Below are positions 43,427 through 53,091 of a stretch of DNA of 64,000 bases, piece after piece. Within the stretch, counting starts at the first letter, position 1. Each line of letters starts with the position of its first letter. The notes under the pieces were generated by a model. The model worked only from the letters and a program-made list of their open reading frames with translations, did no database searches and had not been told where the DNA came from. The translations under genes and the position numbers were made by a program. Source of the stretch: Paenibacillus endophyticus (GTDB lineage: Bacteria; Bacillota; Bacilli; Paenibacillales; Paenibacillaceae); the NCBI RefSeq assembly GCF_014192395.1, contig NZ_JACHXW010000003.1, positions 301,054-365,053 of the forward strand. The letters are read 5' to 3'.

Positions 43427-46400
43427 TTAGTTCAGGAACAATCTTGCATTCGGAACAATTTGCTTCGATTGGGAAGCGCTTGACCATGAGAGTGATGCAT
43501 GCGCGTTTCCGCCATTCTCCAAAAATTCCATCTTGATGTCATATTTCACTCCTGCAGTAAGAGAAACTGTTGCGCTTAGCTCGCCGTTCATAGACTGCCA
43601 TTGGTTAATGACTTGCACGCCGTTAATCCAAAGGCGCACACCGTCATCCGTATGCGTGTAGAACGTATACGTTTCTGTATATTGCGGCTGTACTTTACCT
43701 GTCCAGCGAACAGTGAACCATTCTCCTGGAACGTTGACGGTCGGACGGTCACCGCCCCAATCGAAATCGATCGTGGCATCCGTACGCTCCATCTCCAAGC
43801 TTCCGAAGTTGCCTGCATAATATTGCCCAAGCAAGCCGTTGCCTGTACCGCCTCCAGAGCTGGCATTCGTCGTGACGCTAAGCGCATTGCTTGCAGCCGA
43901 CAAGTTGTTTGCCGCATCCTTCGCTTTCACCGTGAAGCTATATGCCGTGCTCGCAGCCAGACCTGTCACGGTGATCGATGTTGCGCTCGCTCCAGTTGTT
44001 GTACCTGCAAGCGTACTGCCGTTGTATACGTTGTAGCCCGTCACGCCGACATTATCGGTAGATGCGCTCCAAGTCAGATTGACACTCGTGTCTGTTTTGC
44101 TAGGAGATGCTAGATTGGCTGGCGCACTTGGCACAGTCGTGTCTCCTGCAGCCGCATTAGTCGTAACGCTAAGCGCATTGCTTGCAGCCGACAAGTTGTT
44201 TGCCGCATCCTTCGCTCTCACCGTGAAGGTGTATGCCGTGCTTGCGGTCAAACCCGATATCGTGACCGATGTCGCGCTCGCTCCCGTTGTTGTTCCTGCA
44301 AGAGTGCTTCCGTTATAAACGTTATAACCGGTTACAGCAACATTATCGGTAGACGTTCCCCATGTCAGGTTCACGCTCGTTGCTGTCTTGCTTGGCGATG
44401 CAAGATTCGCCGGCGTGCTTGGCGCTGTCGTATCGCCTGGATTCGGGTTTCCGCCGGAAGCGGACGATAATCTAGCATTGGCCCAGTCCGCATGATCGTA
44501 ACCAGTTCCATCACCTGCATCCCCAACGACCAGCTTCAGTACAGAGACGCCGGTCACATCCAGATCAATGCTTTTGGTAGCCGTGCTGGCATTCATGATT
44601 CCGCTGTCGTACGCCTTGACGCCGTCCAGCCATACCTCGAATGTAACGGTGCCATTATTCACGGCCAACACTTCATCGTCCACTCCAATATCGGATTGGA
44701 AACGATAATAGTTACCGTTTAAGTTATAAGTAATTTCGGAATTCGCATGCGTGCCGATACCTTTGGCGTAAGTAACGCCGTTCAATGTAATGGTACGCGA
44801 CTCATTGCTCTTATCCTTTTGTACGTTGCCCCAGCCCGTTGTTGCTGATGACCACGTCAAATCACTGATGTACGTATTTACGGCTGGCGCATTCGTCGTA
44901 ACGCTAAGGGCGCTGCTCGCTGCGGATAGATTGCCTGCCGCATCCTTCGCTTTGACCGTGAAGCTGTATGCCGTGCTTGGTGTAAGCCCTGTAACCGTCA
45001 AGCTAGTGGAGCCCACGCCTGTTGTTGTTCCAGCAAGTACGCCGCCACGGTAAATCTCGTAGCCCGTTACGCCAAGATTATCGGTAGATTGCGACCAAGT
45101 TAAGCTGACGCTTACATCCGTATGGGACGGTGAAGCTAGGTTTGCCGGTACCGATGGTGCCGTCGTGTCTGGCGCATTCGTAGTAATATTCAGCGTGTTG
45201 CTTGCCGCCGAGAGATTGCCGGCCGCATCCTTTGCTTTGACCGTGAAGCTGTATGCCGTGCTTGGCGTCAAGCCTGCTGCGGTATAAGCTGTGCTGCCGA
45301 CACCTGTTGTTGTGCCAATCAGCGTGCCGTTGCGGTAAACCTCATAGCCGTATACCCCTATGTTATCCGTTGAAGCCGACCATGTCAGATTGACGGATAC
45401 GTCCGTTTTCGAAGGGGAAGCCAGGCTTGCCGGTGCGCTTGGTGCCGTTGTATCCGGCGGGCCTGCATTCACGTTAACTGTTTGCTCCTTCAAGCTTGCT
45501 CTTCCTTCGTTATCCCAAACCACGAGCGTAACGCGGTATGTGCCAGCTTTCTGGTATGTGTAGCTAGGGCTTACCGTCGTGCTTGGAACACCTTCGCCGA
45601 AATCCCATAGATTCTCAGAAATCGAACCGTTGTCCGTCGACGTGTTCGTAAACGTAATCGGTGATCCCAATTGAACGGTTACCGGTGCGGTGAAGTTTGC
45701 TACCGGCTTCGGATTCGAGAAGCCGCGGCTTGTAAGCTGCGTATTCGTGCCGTTGCCGCTAACGATATTTCCGCTCCACTCGAGATTCGCGGCGCTTGAC
45801 GGGTATTGGTCAATGGACTCCCCCGTGTTGCCTGTAATCGTGTTATTAATGAAGCTTAAACGGTCAACGCCTGAAGCTGTCGTAATTTCGATGCCTTTTC
45901 GACCATTGTTGATGATCTGATTGCTGTCGAACGTCAGGTTCTGCGAGTTGCCGTGAATACGGATCGCATTTCCGCCGTAGCCGGCATAAGCAGCCTGCGG
46001 ATTGTCACGCGGTCCGTCTTTAAACGTGTTTTTATAAAAATATTGATATTGCTCGGTTTGCCCTGTTCCTTCGCCTTGGAGCTGCATGCCCCACATGACC
46101 ATATTCTGAATCGTATTGTAGCCCCAATACTGGTAGCCTGTTCCCGGCGATTGCTGCATGCCGACTTGCTGTCCGCCGTCTACAAGATTGCCTGTCGTAA
46201 CGCCGTGCTCGACCATAACCTCAAGGCCCATGTATCCAACCGAGCCGTCGGTTGCTTTCACCACATTGTTGCGGACCGCGATGTATTTGGAGCGCACGGC
46301 GCTGATCCAGTGATCGACATGGTTATCCTCGATTAATGAATAATCGCAATCCGTGTGAAGCTCGATGCCAAGGCCTTCCGTATGATGGCCTGTTCCCGTA

Positions 46401-47095
46401 ATGTTATTGCCGCGAACCTCAACATATAGGCAGCCGTCATTCGCGAAAATGCCGCCTCGACCGGTATCATGGATCGTGTTATTTAGTATTTTCGCGTAGT
46501 TAGAGCCCCAGCCCGCTCTTACTGCACCGCCCCAAGCCGAGTTTACGCCGATATTTGTAATGATATTATCGCTAATCTCGATATTCGGCGAGCCGATCGC
46601 ATACAGGGCAAATGGACCAAATCCCGCCGAAGCGGTAAAATCCTTTACGCGCAGCTGGCTCATTTTGTTATTGCTGCCGCCTTCGGAAACGACCGCGGAC
46701 AACACGGAATTGTTGCTGTTGCCGTCAAGCGTCAGATCGGAGATTTCGACATTCGATAGATTATAGAAACTGAACATTCTTTCTTGCCCGGTAGAGGTGG
46801 ATTTAATAATGGTCGTATCGCGGTTTTCACCTTTGATCTTTACGCCTGTTTTACCCGTAACCGCACCGCTTAGATGATAAGTTCCGGCAGGTATATATAC
46901 CGTATCGCCGGAAACAGCGGCATTAATCGCGTTCTGGAAAGCCGTTTTATCGTCTGCCCCATCTGAGCCGCTCGCTCCGTAAGCGGTTACATTTAAACTC
47001 GCTGCAAAAGCGCCTGGCAATGGAATAATAGGAAGCACCAACGCAATAGATAAAGAAATACCGAGCAGCTTCGATTTCATCGTTTTGAAATTCAT
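43427..47095 (-). CDS. Secreted beta-helix protein with PKD, four FN3, NPCBM and PA14 domains
   Basis: About 1222 residues, secreted. Order: Sec signal (1-33, ending GAFA), right-handed parallel beta-helix of pectate-lyase/NosD type (about 35-460), PKD (about 463-548; LWDFGEGVPSTTVSPSYTY), two FN3 (549-740), NPCBM (741-888; KGIGTHANSEITYNL), two nearly identical FN3 (889-1086) and a C-terminal PA14 domain (1087-1222; FTVRWTGKVQPQYTETYTFY). The beta-helix is probably a polysaccharide lyase or hydrolase and NPCBM and PA14 bind sugars; no catalytic residues can be assigned. Start: ATG at 47095 with AGAGGA; TTG 47101 is possible. Paralogue of the next gene upstream. Confidence 0.88.
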   Translation of the reverse strand: MNFKTMKSKLLGISLSIALVLPIIPLPGAFAASLNVTAYGASGSDGADDKTAFQNAINAAVSGDTVYIPAGTYHLSGAVTGKTGVKIKGENRDTTIIKSTSTGQERMFSFYNLSNVEISDLTLDGNSNNSVLSAVVSEGGSNNKMSQLRVKDFTASAGFGPFALYAIGSPNIEISDNIITNIGVNSAWGGAVRAGWGSNYAKILNNTIHDTGRGGIFANDGCLYVEVRGNNITGTGHHTEGLGIELHTDCDYSLIEDNHVDHWISAVRSKYIAVRNNVVKATDGSVGYMGLEVMVEHGVTTGNLVDGGQQVGMQQSPGTGYQYWGYNTIQNMVMWGMQLQGEGTGQTEQYQYFYKNTFKDGPRDNPQAAYAGYGGNAIRIHGNSQNLTFDSNQIINNGRKGIEITTASGVDRLSFINNTITGNTGESIDQYPSSAANLEWSGNIVSGNGTNTQLTSRGFSNPKPVANFTAPVTVQLGSPITFTNTSTDNGSISENLWDFGEGVPSTTVSPSYTYQKAGTYRVTLVVWDNEGRASLKEQTVNVNAGPPDTTAPSAPASLASPSKTDVSVNLTWSASTDNIGVYGYEVYRNGTLIGTTTGVGSTAYTAAGLTPSTAYSFTVKAKDAAGNLSAASNTLNITTNAPDTTAPSVPANLASPSHTDVSVSLTWSQSTDNLGVTGYEIYRGGVLAGTTTGVGSTSLTVTGLTPSTAYSFTVKAKDAAGNLSAASSALSVTTNAPAVNTYISDLTWSSATTGWGNVQKDKSNESRTITLNGVTYAKGIGTHANSEITYNLNGNYYRFQSDIGVDDEVLAVNNGTVTFEVWLDGVKAYDSGIMNASTATKSIDLDVTGVSVLKLVVGDAGDGTGYDHADWANARLSSASGGNPNPGDTTAPSTPANLASPSKTATSVNLTWGTSTDNVAVTGYNVYNGSTLAGTTTGASATSVTISGLTASTAYTFTVRAKDAANNLSAASNALSVTTNAAAGDTTVPSAPANLASPSKTDTSVNLTWSASTDNVGVTGYNVYNGSTLAGTTTGASATSITVTGLAASTAYSFTVKAKDAANNLSAASNALSVTTNASSGGGTGNGLLGQYYAGNFGSLEMERTDATIDFDWGGDRPTVNVPGEWFTVRWTGKVQPQYTETYTFYTHTDDGVRLWINGVQVINQWQSMNGELSATVSLTAGVKYDIKMEFLENGGNAHASLSWSSASQSKQIVPNARLFLN
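43844..44437 (-). repeat. Tandem near-identical FN3 coding units
   Basis: Units at about 44147-44437 and 43844-44146 encode FN3 domains 3 and 4 and share long stretches of identical DNA, including the segments for AKDAANNLSAASNALSVTTN and YNVYNGSTLAGTTTGASATS. This points to a recent duplication and possible copy-number change. Confidence 0.8.
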
Positions 47096-47250
47096 CTTCA
47101 AACATCCTCTCCCTTATCGAATGGTATAGCGGTATCTTTCAAAAAGCGACCTATTGCATCAACCAGCCTCCCCCTTCTAACATGTACAGTAAGGCGTCAC
47201 TCCTGCATCTTTCTACAGCCATCATGCCAAATCTATTCCGCAATTGAAAC

Positions 47251-47256
47251 TGTACA
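47251..47256. promoter_or_regulatory. TGTACA box upstream of the PA14 beta-helix gene
   Basis: Minus strand reads AATTGTACAGTTTCAATT, closely matching AATTGTACACTTTGATT upstream of the SLH paralogue (50718-50731). Possible shared regulator site or conserved promoter part. Confidence 0.5.
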
Positions 47257-47354
47257 ATTGGCTAATCCATGCAATATAACGCTATATAATTTACGTATTT
47301 GTGGATAAAGTAGGAATGGTCCAAATAATTCCTCCTAATTATTAGTAGAATTAC

Positions 47355-47390
47355 ACAAATCCCGTCCCTCAGATGAAGGACGGGATTTGT
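47355..47390 (-). terminator. Terminator of the SLH beta-helix gene
   Basis: ACAAATCCCGTCC and GGACGGGATTTGT pair perfectly over 13 bases, 14 bases past the stop at 47404. The U-run is poor. Confidence 0.75.
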
Positions 47391-47403
47391 CGCCGTTACA
47401 ATG

Positions 47404-50400
47404 CTATTCGGAATGATTCAGTAGGTTAGCGATAATGGCTGCTGCTTCGGCGCGTGTCAAAGCTGCTGAAGGCGCAAATTCACCGTTTAAACGCCCTTTG
47501 ATCAGCCCTTCACTCGCCAAATTATGCGCCGCCTCTTTCGCCCATTGCGGAATAGCATCGTTGTCGGCAAATGGCGCCGCTTGCTCTGCTGCGGGCTGCA
47601 GCGCAAGTGCTTTAGCCGCAATAACGGCCATTTCTGCCCGTGTTATGGCAGACTGCGGACGGAAGCTGCCATCCTCAAAGCCGTTAATCCAGCCTGCTTG
47701 CGTCGCTTGCGAAACAGCTTTAAGCGCCCAAGCGCCTATTTTCTGCTCATCGGTAAAAGAAGGCGGCTGCACGTCGTCATCCTCCGCTAGCTGTGCTTGC
47801 AAGGCATGAACAAGCATGACTGTAAACTCTGCTCGCGTTATTTCGCGGCCTGGCTCGAAGGAAGCATCGCTCGTGCCTTGAATCATCATTTTGGATGCAA
47901 GCTCATGAATCGCATCGTAGGCCCAATGGGAATCCGGTACGTCAGTGAAATTTTTGGATACCGTCAGTACTGCATATTTGCTGAAATGGTTCGTTTTCCC
48001 TGCCAGCTCGCCATTTATTGACTCTCCGCCTACATAGGACAAGCTGCCGTCATCAGCAATTCTATAGATGCCTGGCTTACTGCCGATTTGTTGCTGAGCT
48101 GTCTTCAAACGAATGCCAATCGGACTCGTGAACGTAGATAACTCCGACAATTGGCCGTCACGCTTACGCAGTGCAAATGTGAGATCAAATATGGAGCCGT
48201 CAGCCTTGACCGACAAATGGGCAGAGCTGTTTGCTTTCGCCAATAATGCATCGGCTTCGGCCTTCGACAGTTCTTTGACCGAGAGCACGATCTTGCTGTC
48301 AGCCCGGTCCGCCGCTGCAACGGATTCAGCTAGCTGCTTCAGCACCTCCGCTGGTACGGTGAATGCAATCTGCTCCCATTTAAGCTCGAGCTCATTGCTG
48401 CCTAACCGCGTGCTTGCATCAACGGGCAGGATAATATCTTGAATGCCTTTCTCCACCTTAACCGTAACCGTGCCATTGCCGTTTGACGAAGCAAGCTCAT
48501 CATTTTTAACGGCATATGAGGCTGGATGAGGGTTGATCGGAGGAATCTTCGGCGTAGTCTCAACCGGCGACGAAGAGCCGTTCGTTGTGACACTCAGCGG
48601 TGCGCTTGGCGCAGACCGATTCCCGGCGGCGTCTTTGGCAATAACTGTGAAGCTGTAAGCCGTGTTAGCTGACAGACCCGAAGCCGTGAAAGCTACAGCA
48701 TCAGCCGTAGAGCCTACAAGCTGCCCGTCTGCCAAAATATCATAGCCGGTCACGCCGACATTATCGGTTGATGCCGTCCAAGCGATGCTGATGCTTGTGT
48801 CAGACTTCGACGAAACCGATAGTCCGGTTGGTGCGCTCGGCGCTTCCTTATCGAGCGGAGCGCTAATCGTAATCACTTGCTCCTTCAAGCTCGCACGGCC
48901 TAGGTCGCTCCATACGACAAGCGTTACACGGTAAGTGCCAGGCTCGTAATACGTATGGGTTGGGTTGATGTCCGTTGTTGGCAGACCATCGCCAAAGTCC
49001 CAAAGATTCTCGACAATCGTGCCGCCGTTTGGCATTGATTCATTGGTGAATGAGACCAATTCTCCCGTCTCGGCTGTAAACGGAGCTTCGAAGTCCGCAG
49101 TCGGCTTCGGATCTGCGAATCCACGGGACTCCAGCTGTGTATCTGTCCCGTTGCCGCTAACCGTATTGCCGCTCCACTCCAAGTCCACTGCCGCTTCTGG
49201 ATAGGTTTCAATCGTTGGGCCGGCGTTGCCTGTAATCGTATTATTAATGAAGCTAATGCGGTCGACGCCTGCCGCGCCTGTAATATCTATCGCTTTCCCG
49301 CCGTTATCGCGAATGACATTGCTGTCGAACGTAATGTTCCGCGAGTTCCCGTGTATCCTTACGGCATAGCCGTCGTAACCTGGATAAGCGACCGATGGAT
49401 GGCCGGTTTGCGTATTTTGGAACGTATTCTTATAGAAGTATTGGTTTTGCTCGATCTCCCCCGTACCCTCGCCTTGAAGCTGCATGCCCCACATCACCAG
49501 GTTTTGAATCGTGTTGAAGCCCCAGTATTGATAACCGGTGCCCGGCGATTGCTGCATGCCGACCTGCTGGCCACCATCGACGAGATTATCCGTCGTAATC
49601 GAATGATTGGACATGATTTCCAGCCCCATGCCTTTAACGGTATCGCCAGCGGTTTGTATCGTATTGCGGCGAATCGCATTATACTCAGACCTTACTACGC
49701 TTAGCCAGTGGTCGACCACATTATCCTCGACCAAAGAATGGTTTACATTGGTATGAAGCTCAATCGACAAGCCGTGATCTGTATGCCCTGAACCGGATAC
49801 AACGTTGTTTCTGACAACTGCGCCTTCCACGCCATCATTCAGGAAGATGCCTCCGCGTCCGGTATCCGCAATCGTATTTCGAAGAATAGTCGGATAATTG
49901 GAATCGTAGCCAACCCGCATTCCCGCTCCCCACATCGAGTCCACGCCAATATCATTGAAATCGTTGTCCGTTATGACCGCATGATCATTATGGGCGATGA
50001 GAATCCCGAATGGACCAAAACCTTCGGCTCGTGTCATATTCATAATGCGATTATGGTGCAGATAATGTCCCCCACTGCCCTCTGAAACCGTATCGTCGGC
50101 GATGATGCCGCCATCGGCATTGGCGTTCCCATTGCCATCGAGCGTCAATTGCGCTACCTCCACATGGCTCCGGCCATTCAACGAAATCAAATAACCAACG
50201 GAATCACCCGTATATTTGATAATTGTCGTATCGCGGTTTTCCCCGATCAGCTTAATATCCGATTTGCTTTCAATTGTATCGGATATGTAGTAGGTGCCTG
50301 GCGGAATAACAACGGTATCGCCAGCCTCTGCGCCATCAATGGCTGCCTGAATGCCAGCCAAATCATCGAGCTCATCGCTCCCGTTTGCTCCGTAAGCGGT

Positions 50401-50535
50401 TACATTTAATGACATAGAAGCATAAGCGGTAGAGATTGGCAATGCAGGCAGCAGCAGTGTTGCCGCACATAACAAGCTGATGAACCGCTTGTTACTTTTG
50501 GACATACGTTTACTTTTGGGCTTTCTTGGCATCAT
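47404..50535 (-). CDS. S-layer-anchored beta-helix protein with PKD, FN3 and three SLH domains
   Basis: 1043 residues. Signal peptide with charged start (1-39, ending STAYA), right-handed beta-helix (about 42-470), PKD (about 475-565; LWDFGDGLPTTDINPTHTY), one FN3 (about 568-655), a spacer domain (about 660-860) and three SLH modules (862-1043; SHWAYDAIHELASKMMIQG, GAWALKAVSQATQAGWING, PQWAKEAAHNLASEGLIKG, each followed by an ITRAE or LTRAE motif). SLH modules bind pyruvylated wall polymer, so the beta-helix is held on the cell surface. Start: ATG 50535 or 50532 behind AAAGGAAG. The beta-helix closely parallels the downstream gene at 43427-47095. Confidence 0.9.
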   Translation of the reverse strand: MMPRKPKSKRMSKSNKRFISLLCAATLLLPALPISTAYASMSLNVTAYGANGSDELDDLAGIQAAIDGAEAGDTVVIPPGTYYISDTIESKSDIKLIGENRDTTIIKYTGDSVGYLISLNGRSHVEVAQLTLDGNGNANADGGIIADDTVSEGSGGHYLHHNRIMNMTRAEGFGPFGILIAHNDHAVITDNDFNDIGVDSMWGAGMRVGYDSNYPTILRNTIADTGRGGIFLNDGVEGAVVRNNVVSGSGHTDHGLSIELHTNVNHSLVEDNVVDHWLSVVRSEYNAIRRNTIQTAGDTVKGMGLEIMSNHSITTDNLVDGGQQVGMQQSPGTGYQYWGFNTIQNLVMWGMQLQGEGTGEIEQNQYFYKNTFQNTQTGHPSVAYPGYDGYAVRIHGNSRNITFDSNVIRDNGGKAIDITGAAGVDRISFINNTITGNAGPTIETYPEAAVDLEWSGNTVSGNGTDTQLESRGFADPKPTADFEAPFTAETGELVSFTNESMPNGGTIVENLWDFGDGLPTTDINPTHTYYEPGTYRVTLVVWSDLGRASLKEQVITISAPLDKEAPSAPTGLSVSSKSDTSISIAWTASTDNVGVTGYDILADGQLVGSTADAVAFTASGLSANTAYSFTVIAKDAAGNRSAPSAPLSVTTNGSSSPVETTPKIPPINPHPASYAVKNDELASSNGNGTVTVKVEKGIQDIILPVDASTRLGSNELELKWEQIAFTVPAEVLKQLAESVAAADRADSKIVLSVKELSKAEADALLAKANSSAHLSVKADGSIFDLTFALRKRDGQLSELSTFTSPIGIRLKTAQQQIGSKPGIYRIADDGSLSYVGGESINGELAGKTNHFSKYAVLTVSKNFTDVPDSHWAYDAIHELASKMMIQGTSDASFEPGREITRAEFTVMLVHALQAQLAEDDDVQPPSFTDEQKIGAWALKAVSQATQAGWINGFEDGSFRPQSAITRAEMAVIAAKALALQPAAEQAAPFADNDAIPQWAKEAAHNLASEGLIKGRLNGEFAPSAALTRAEAAAIIANLLNHSE

Positions 50536-50612
50536 TCATCTTCCTTTCTCATTTCAGATAGCATGCGCTCACTGGGCTTGGCAGTCTTCGGCAGGATGCT
50601 TGCTCATGCTGA

Positions 50613-50666
50613 AGCCGGCTTAGCCGGATACCCCTTTCAGGGAAAGGCTTCCGCTATAAGCCGACT
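50613..50666 (-). promoter_or_regulatory. Structured RNA leader upstream of the SLH gene
   Basis: As RNA on the minus strand AGUCGGCUUA pairs with UAAGCCGGCU over 10 bases; inside are CGGA/UCCG and the hairpin CCUUUC-CCU-GAAAGG. This nested fold lies 80-130 bases before the start codon, between promoter-like sequence and gene. It does not match a riboswitch class I can name. Confidence 0.5.
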
Positions 50667-50723
50667 CGCCGAGTGAATGCTGCTGTTACTCTTAGCATGA
50701 CCAATACGTAATGAAAATCAAAG

Positions 50724-50761
50724 TGTACAATTCGCCAAACGATGTATAATCCAGCTGTACA
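50724..50761. promoter_or_regulatory. Paired TGTACA boxes upstream of the SLH gene
   Basis: TGTACA at 50724-50729 and 50756-50761 (32 bases apart, about three helix turns). The first lies in AATTGTACACTTTGATT on the minus strand, matching the box near 47251; the second is followed by TTTTTCG on the plus strand. Confidence 0.5.
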
Positions 50762-50782
50762 TTTTTCGAATAACCGCAAATA

Positions 50783-53044
50783 TTACACGATAAGTGCAAA
50801 CGTTTCTCCTGCAGGCACAGAAACCCGTTTCCATGAAACGGAAGCGCATGGGCCGAGCGGCTGCTTCGCCTCATCCTCTGATTCCACCAGCAGTTTCATG
50901 TGCGCCGGGAACTTCGTTTTATTGTGAATGGTAAGCTTTAATCCATCCTTGCCTGCAGCCACAAGACTGCAATCCACTTGATCAATGACAGTCACAGAGC
51001 CGCTTTTCTTGTTCACATAGATGCCGGGAAGCTCGGCAAAAGAGAGCATGAGAGACACCTCGCACCAGCATGAATACGGAATTACCTCGCCTACGTACGC
51101 CTGTCCTTCCCAATCGCTCATGTTGACCCGCTCGCTCATATAGCCAGCCGGCATGTCATCGCCATCCCATCCCCTAACCGGACGATCCTCCCGCGACAAA
51201 TATTGTGCCATGTTGCCGGCAATTTCTCTAAGCAGCTCCATATAAAGCCCGTTGCCGGTAGCCCGGTACAGCTTAAACAACGAATCGCCTGATAATGTGC
51301 AAATGCCTGGAGCACTGTGCTTGTTCTGAACGTTGGCAATGACGGAGCCCGTTGTGCGGATGCCGAGCCGATCGAAGGTTGAGCCTTGTGGAAAACGGAA
51401 ATCATACGAGACGCACCAGCTCATGCACTGCATCGCTGCCTCCTCCGCACGCGAGAGCCAAACCTGATCACCGGTCTCTTCGAACAGCACCATGTAGGAC
51501 TCCAGCAGCGCAAACGCGGACTCGCTGTCCGGACATTGCAATATTTCACCAGGGCCTCCGGTCGTGACTCCTTGCTTCGTAAATTGGCGGTAGAAATATT
51601 CCGCAGCCTGTTCGGCAGCTGTTATATACGCGTCCTCCTTGAAATAAGCACCGAACAGCGCTAGTCCCGCAGGCGCAATTCCAGCGCCTGCCGATCCGCC
51701 AACCAAAATATCCCCCGTTCCGGAATGAACCCACTGGCCGAATTGCCCATAGCTGCGCCATAGCTTTACAAAAGCATCAGCTAGCCGTCTACATCCTTCA
51801 AGCCAGCTCTCAGGTATAACGAATGCAGGCATCACCTGCCCCAGAGCAATGAAGTGCTTCATGATGAAATACAAAGCATCCGCGCTCTTCCGCAATATAT
51901 GCCACTGCTCGGGATGGTCCCGGTCCGGAGCATCGCTGAATTCGTCCCCGTACCATTGCCCTTTATAGCAGACGCCATGGAAGAAGCCCGACTCCGTCTG
52001 GCTGCTGAACATGAACCGCAGCGTGTCCAGCGCCCGCTGAGCGGAAAGCTCATTGCCCTCCAAAAGCAGCGCATAGCTCGACATACCGCCGCCGACCCAT
52101 CCTATCTGCCAATCCTGATGCTTCATATCGATGGTCCCGACTGCGTAATAGCCTAGCTGCTCATTCCAGTTCAGTGCATTGTATTTCTGCTCCTGAACTT
52201 CCCACGCAGCGGAGAGCGGCAAACTTGGCGCCAGCGGGGAGCTCGGCATGCCCTGCTGCCTAACCTTTGCAAATTGCTCGAACAAGCCGTTTACAGAATC
52301 GCATGGAAACCGATAAACCTTGGTTTTCAATACGACGGTTTCGCCTGGCTTGAAATCATGCCCCCTGTCCGTGCTTGGCACGCTTGTTGTCGTCATTTCG
52401 TACTTCCTATCAGGCCGGACTCCCGGCGCTTGAAACGAAATTTGGGCAGAACGCCTGTCATCGCTCTCCTCCATATGCATGGAGGTGTCGCCAAGGCTCG
52501 TCGCTTGCTCGGTTATAAACAACCAGCCATTGCCGGACTTCTCGTCGAATGCGCCGATTGCAGGTGTCGAAGCATCACCGGTCAGCAAATGAAAAGCAGA
52601 TGCATGGTCTCGGTCAACCGATAACCTTGGAACATCCGTAATAGTCGTCGGTATGTCAGGACCGCGCTCCGCAAGCTTGGTCCAGCATGGCGCATAGGGC
52701 AGCTCGCGCACGTTGAAACGGTTGCCGTTGTATACAGCTCCAGGAACAAGCACATAGTTATGCTCCGACCAGTCGCTGAAGCAAAACGACAGCGAGGCAG
52801 CCGTCTGCTCCGAATAACCGGCTGATCGGAATACTGCAGTCAACTCTAGTCCCTCCAACCGATCAGGATCGCCTTTTGTATCCAGCCTTACATTCCATTC
52901 CGCGCCTACAGCCGTTACTGTTCTCCCGTTTGCTCCCTCCAAGGTCATCTCGCACTGCTCCAGTTGTGCAGCATTCTCGTATCTTCTTATGAACGCCTCA
53001 ACCTTTACGTTTGATAACAACTTTTCTATCGCTTCAACCGCCAT
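50783..53044 (-). CDS. Cytoplasmic six-hairpin-like protein of unknown function (753 residues)
   Basis: 753 residues from the ATG at 53044, which has AAGGAG eight bases before. No signal peptide. The N-terminal part (about 1-270) is beta-rich (GLELTAVFRSAGYSE, LPYAPCWTKLAERGPDIPTT). The rest has repeated paired helices with aromatic Gly-rich turns (WVGGGMSSYALLLEGNEL, GFFHGVCYKGQWYGDEF, QWHILRKSADALYFIMKHF, ILVGGSAGAGIAPAGLALFG, CPDSESAFALLESYMVLFEE), as in (alpha/alpha)6 barrel glycosidases and lyases. I cannot name the family or catalytic residues. It follows a GH2 gene by 47 bases in an operon and probably acts on the same oligosaccharide. Confidence 0.8.
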   Translation of the reverse strand: MAVEAIEKLLSNVKVEAFIRRYENAAQLEQCEMTLEGANGRTVTAVGAEWNVRLDTKGDPDRLEGLELTAVFRSAGYSEQTAASLSFCFSDWSEHNYVLVPGAVYNGNRFNVRELPYAPCWTKLAERGPDIPTTITDVPRLSVDRDHASAFHLLTGDASTPAIGAFDEKSGNGWLFITEQATSLGDTSMHMEESDDRRSAQISFQAPGVRPDRKYEMTTTSVPSTDRGHDFKPGETVVLKTKVYRFPCDSVNGLFEQFAKVRQQGMPSSPLAPSLPLSAAWEVQEQKYNALNWNEQLGYYAVGTIDMKHQDWQIGWVGGGMSSYALLLEGNELSAQRALDTLRFMFSSQTESGFFHGVCYKGQWYGDEFSDAPDRDHPEQWHILRKSADALYFIMKHFIALGQVMPAFVIPESWLEGCRRLADAFVKLWRSYGQFGQWVHSGTGDILVGGSAGAGIAPAGLALFGAYFKEDAYITAAEQAAEYFYRQFTKQGVTTGGPGEILQCPDSESAFALLESYMVLFEETGDQVWLSRAEEAAMQCMSWCVSYDFRFPQGSTFDRLGIRTTGSVIANVQNKHSAPGICTLSGDSLFKLYRATGNGLYMELLREIAGNMAQYLSREDRPVRGWDGDDMPAGYMSERVNMSDWEGQAYVGEVIPYSCWCEVSLMLSFAELPGIYVNKKSGSVTVIDQVDCSLVAAGKDGLKLTIHNKTKFPAHMKLLVESEDEAKQPLGPCASVSWKRVSVPAGETFALIV

Positions 53045-53091
53045 TTTCCATTCTCCTTTCTCTTGCTGCATCAATATTCATTCGTTTTCCG

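Noticed and set aside
43601..44113. Plus-strand open frames opposite the FN3 repeats
   Set aside because: Shadows created by the repetitive composition of the FN3 coding units on the other strand.
43844..45470. Repeated sequence that could suggest a CRISPR array
   Set aside because: The repeats are about 290 bases long, in frame, and encode FN3 domains.
50613..50666. Cyclic di-GMP or cyclic di-AMP riboswitch
   Set aside because: The conserved sequence blocks of those riboswitches are not visible, only base-paired stems.
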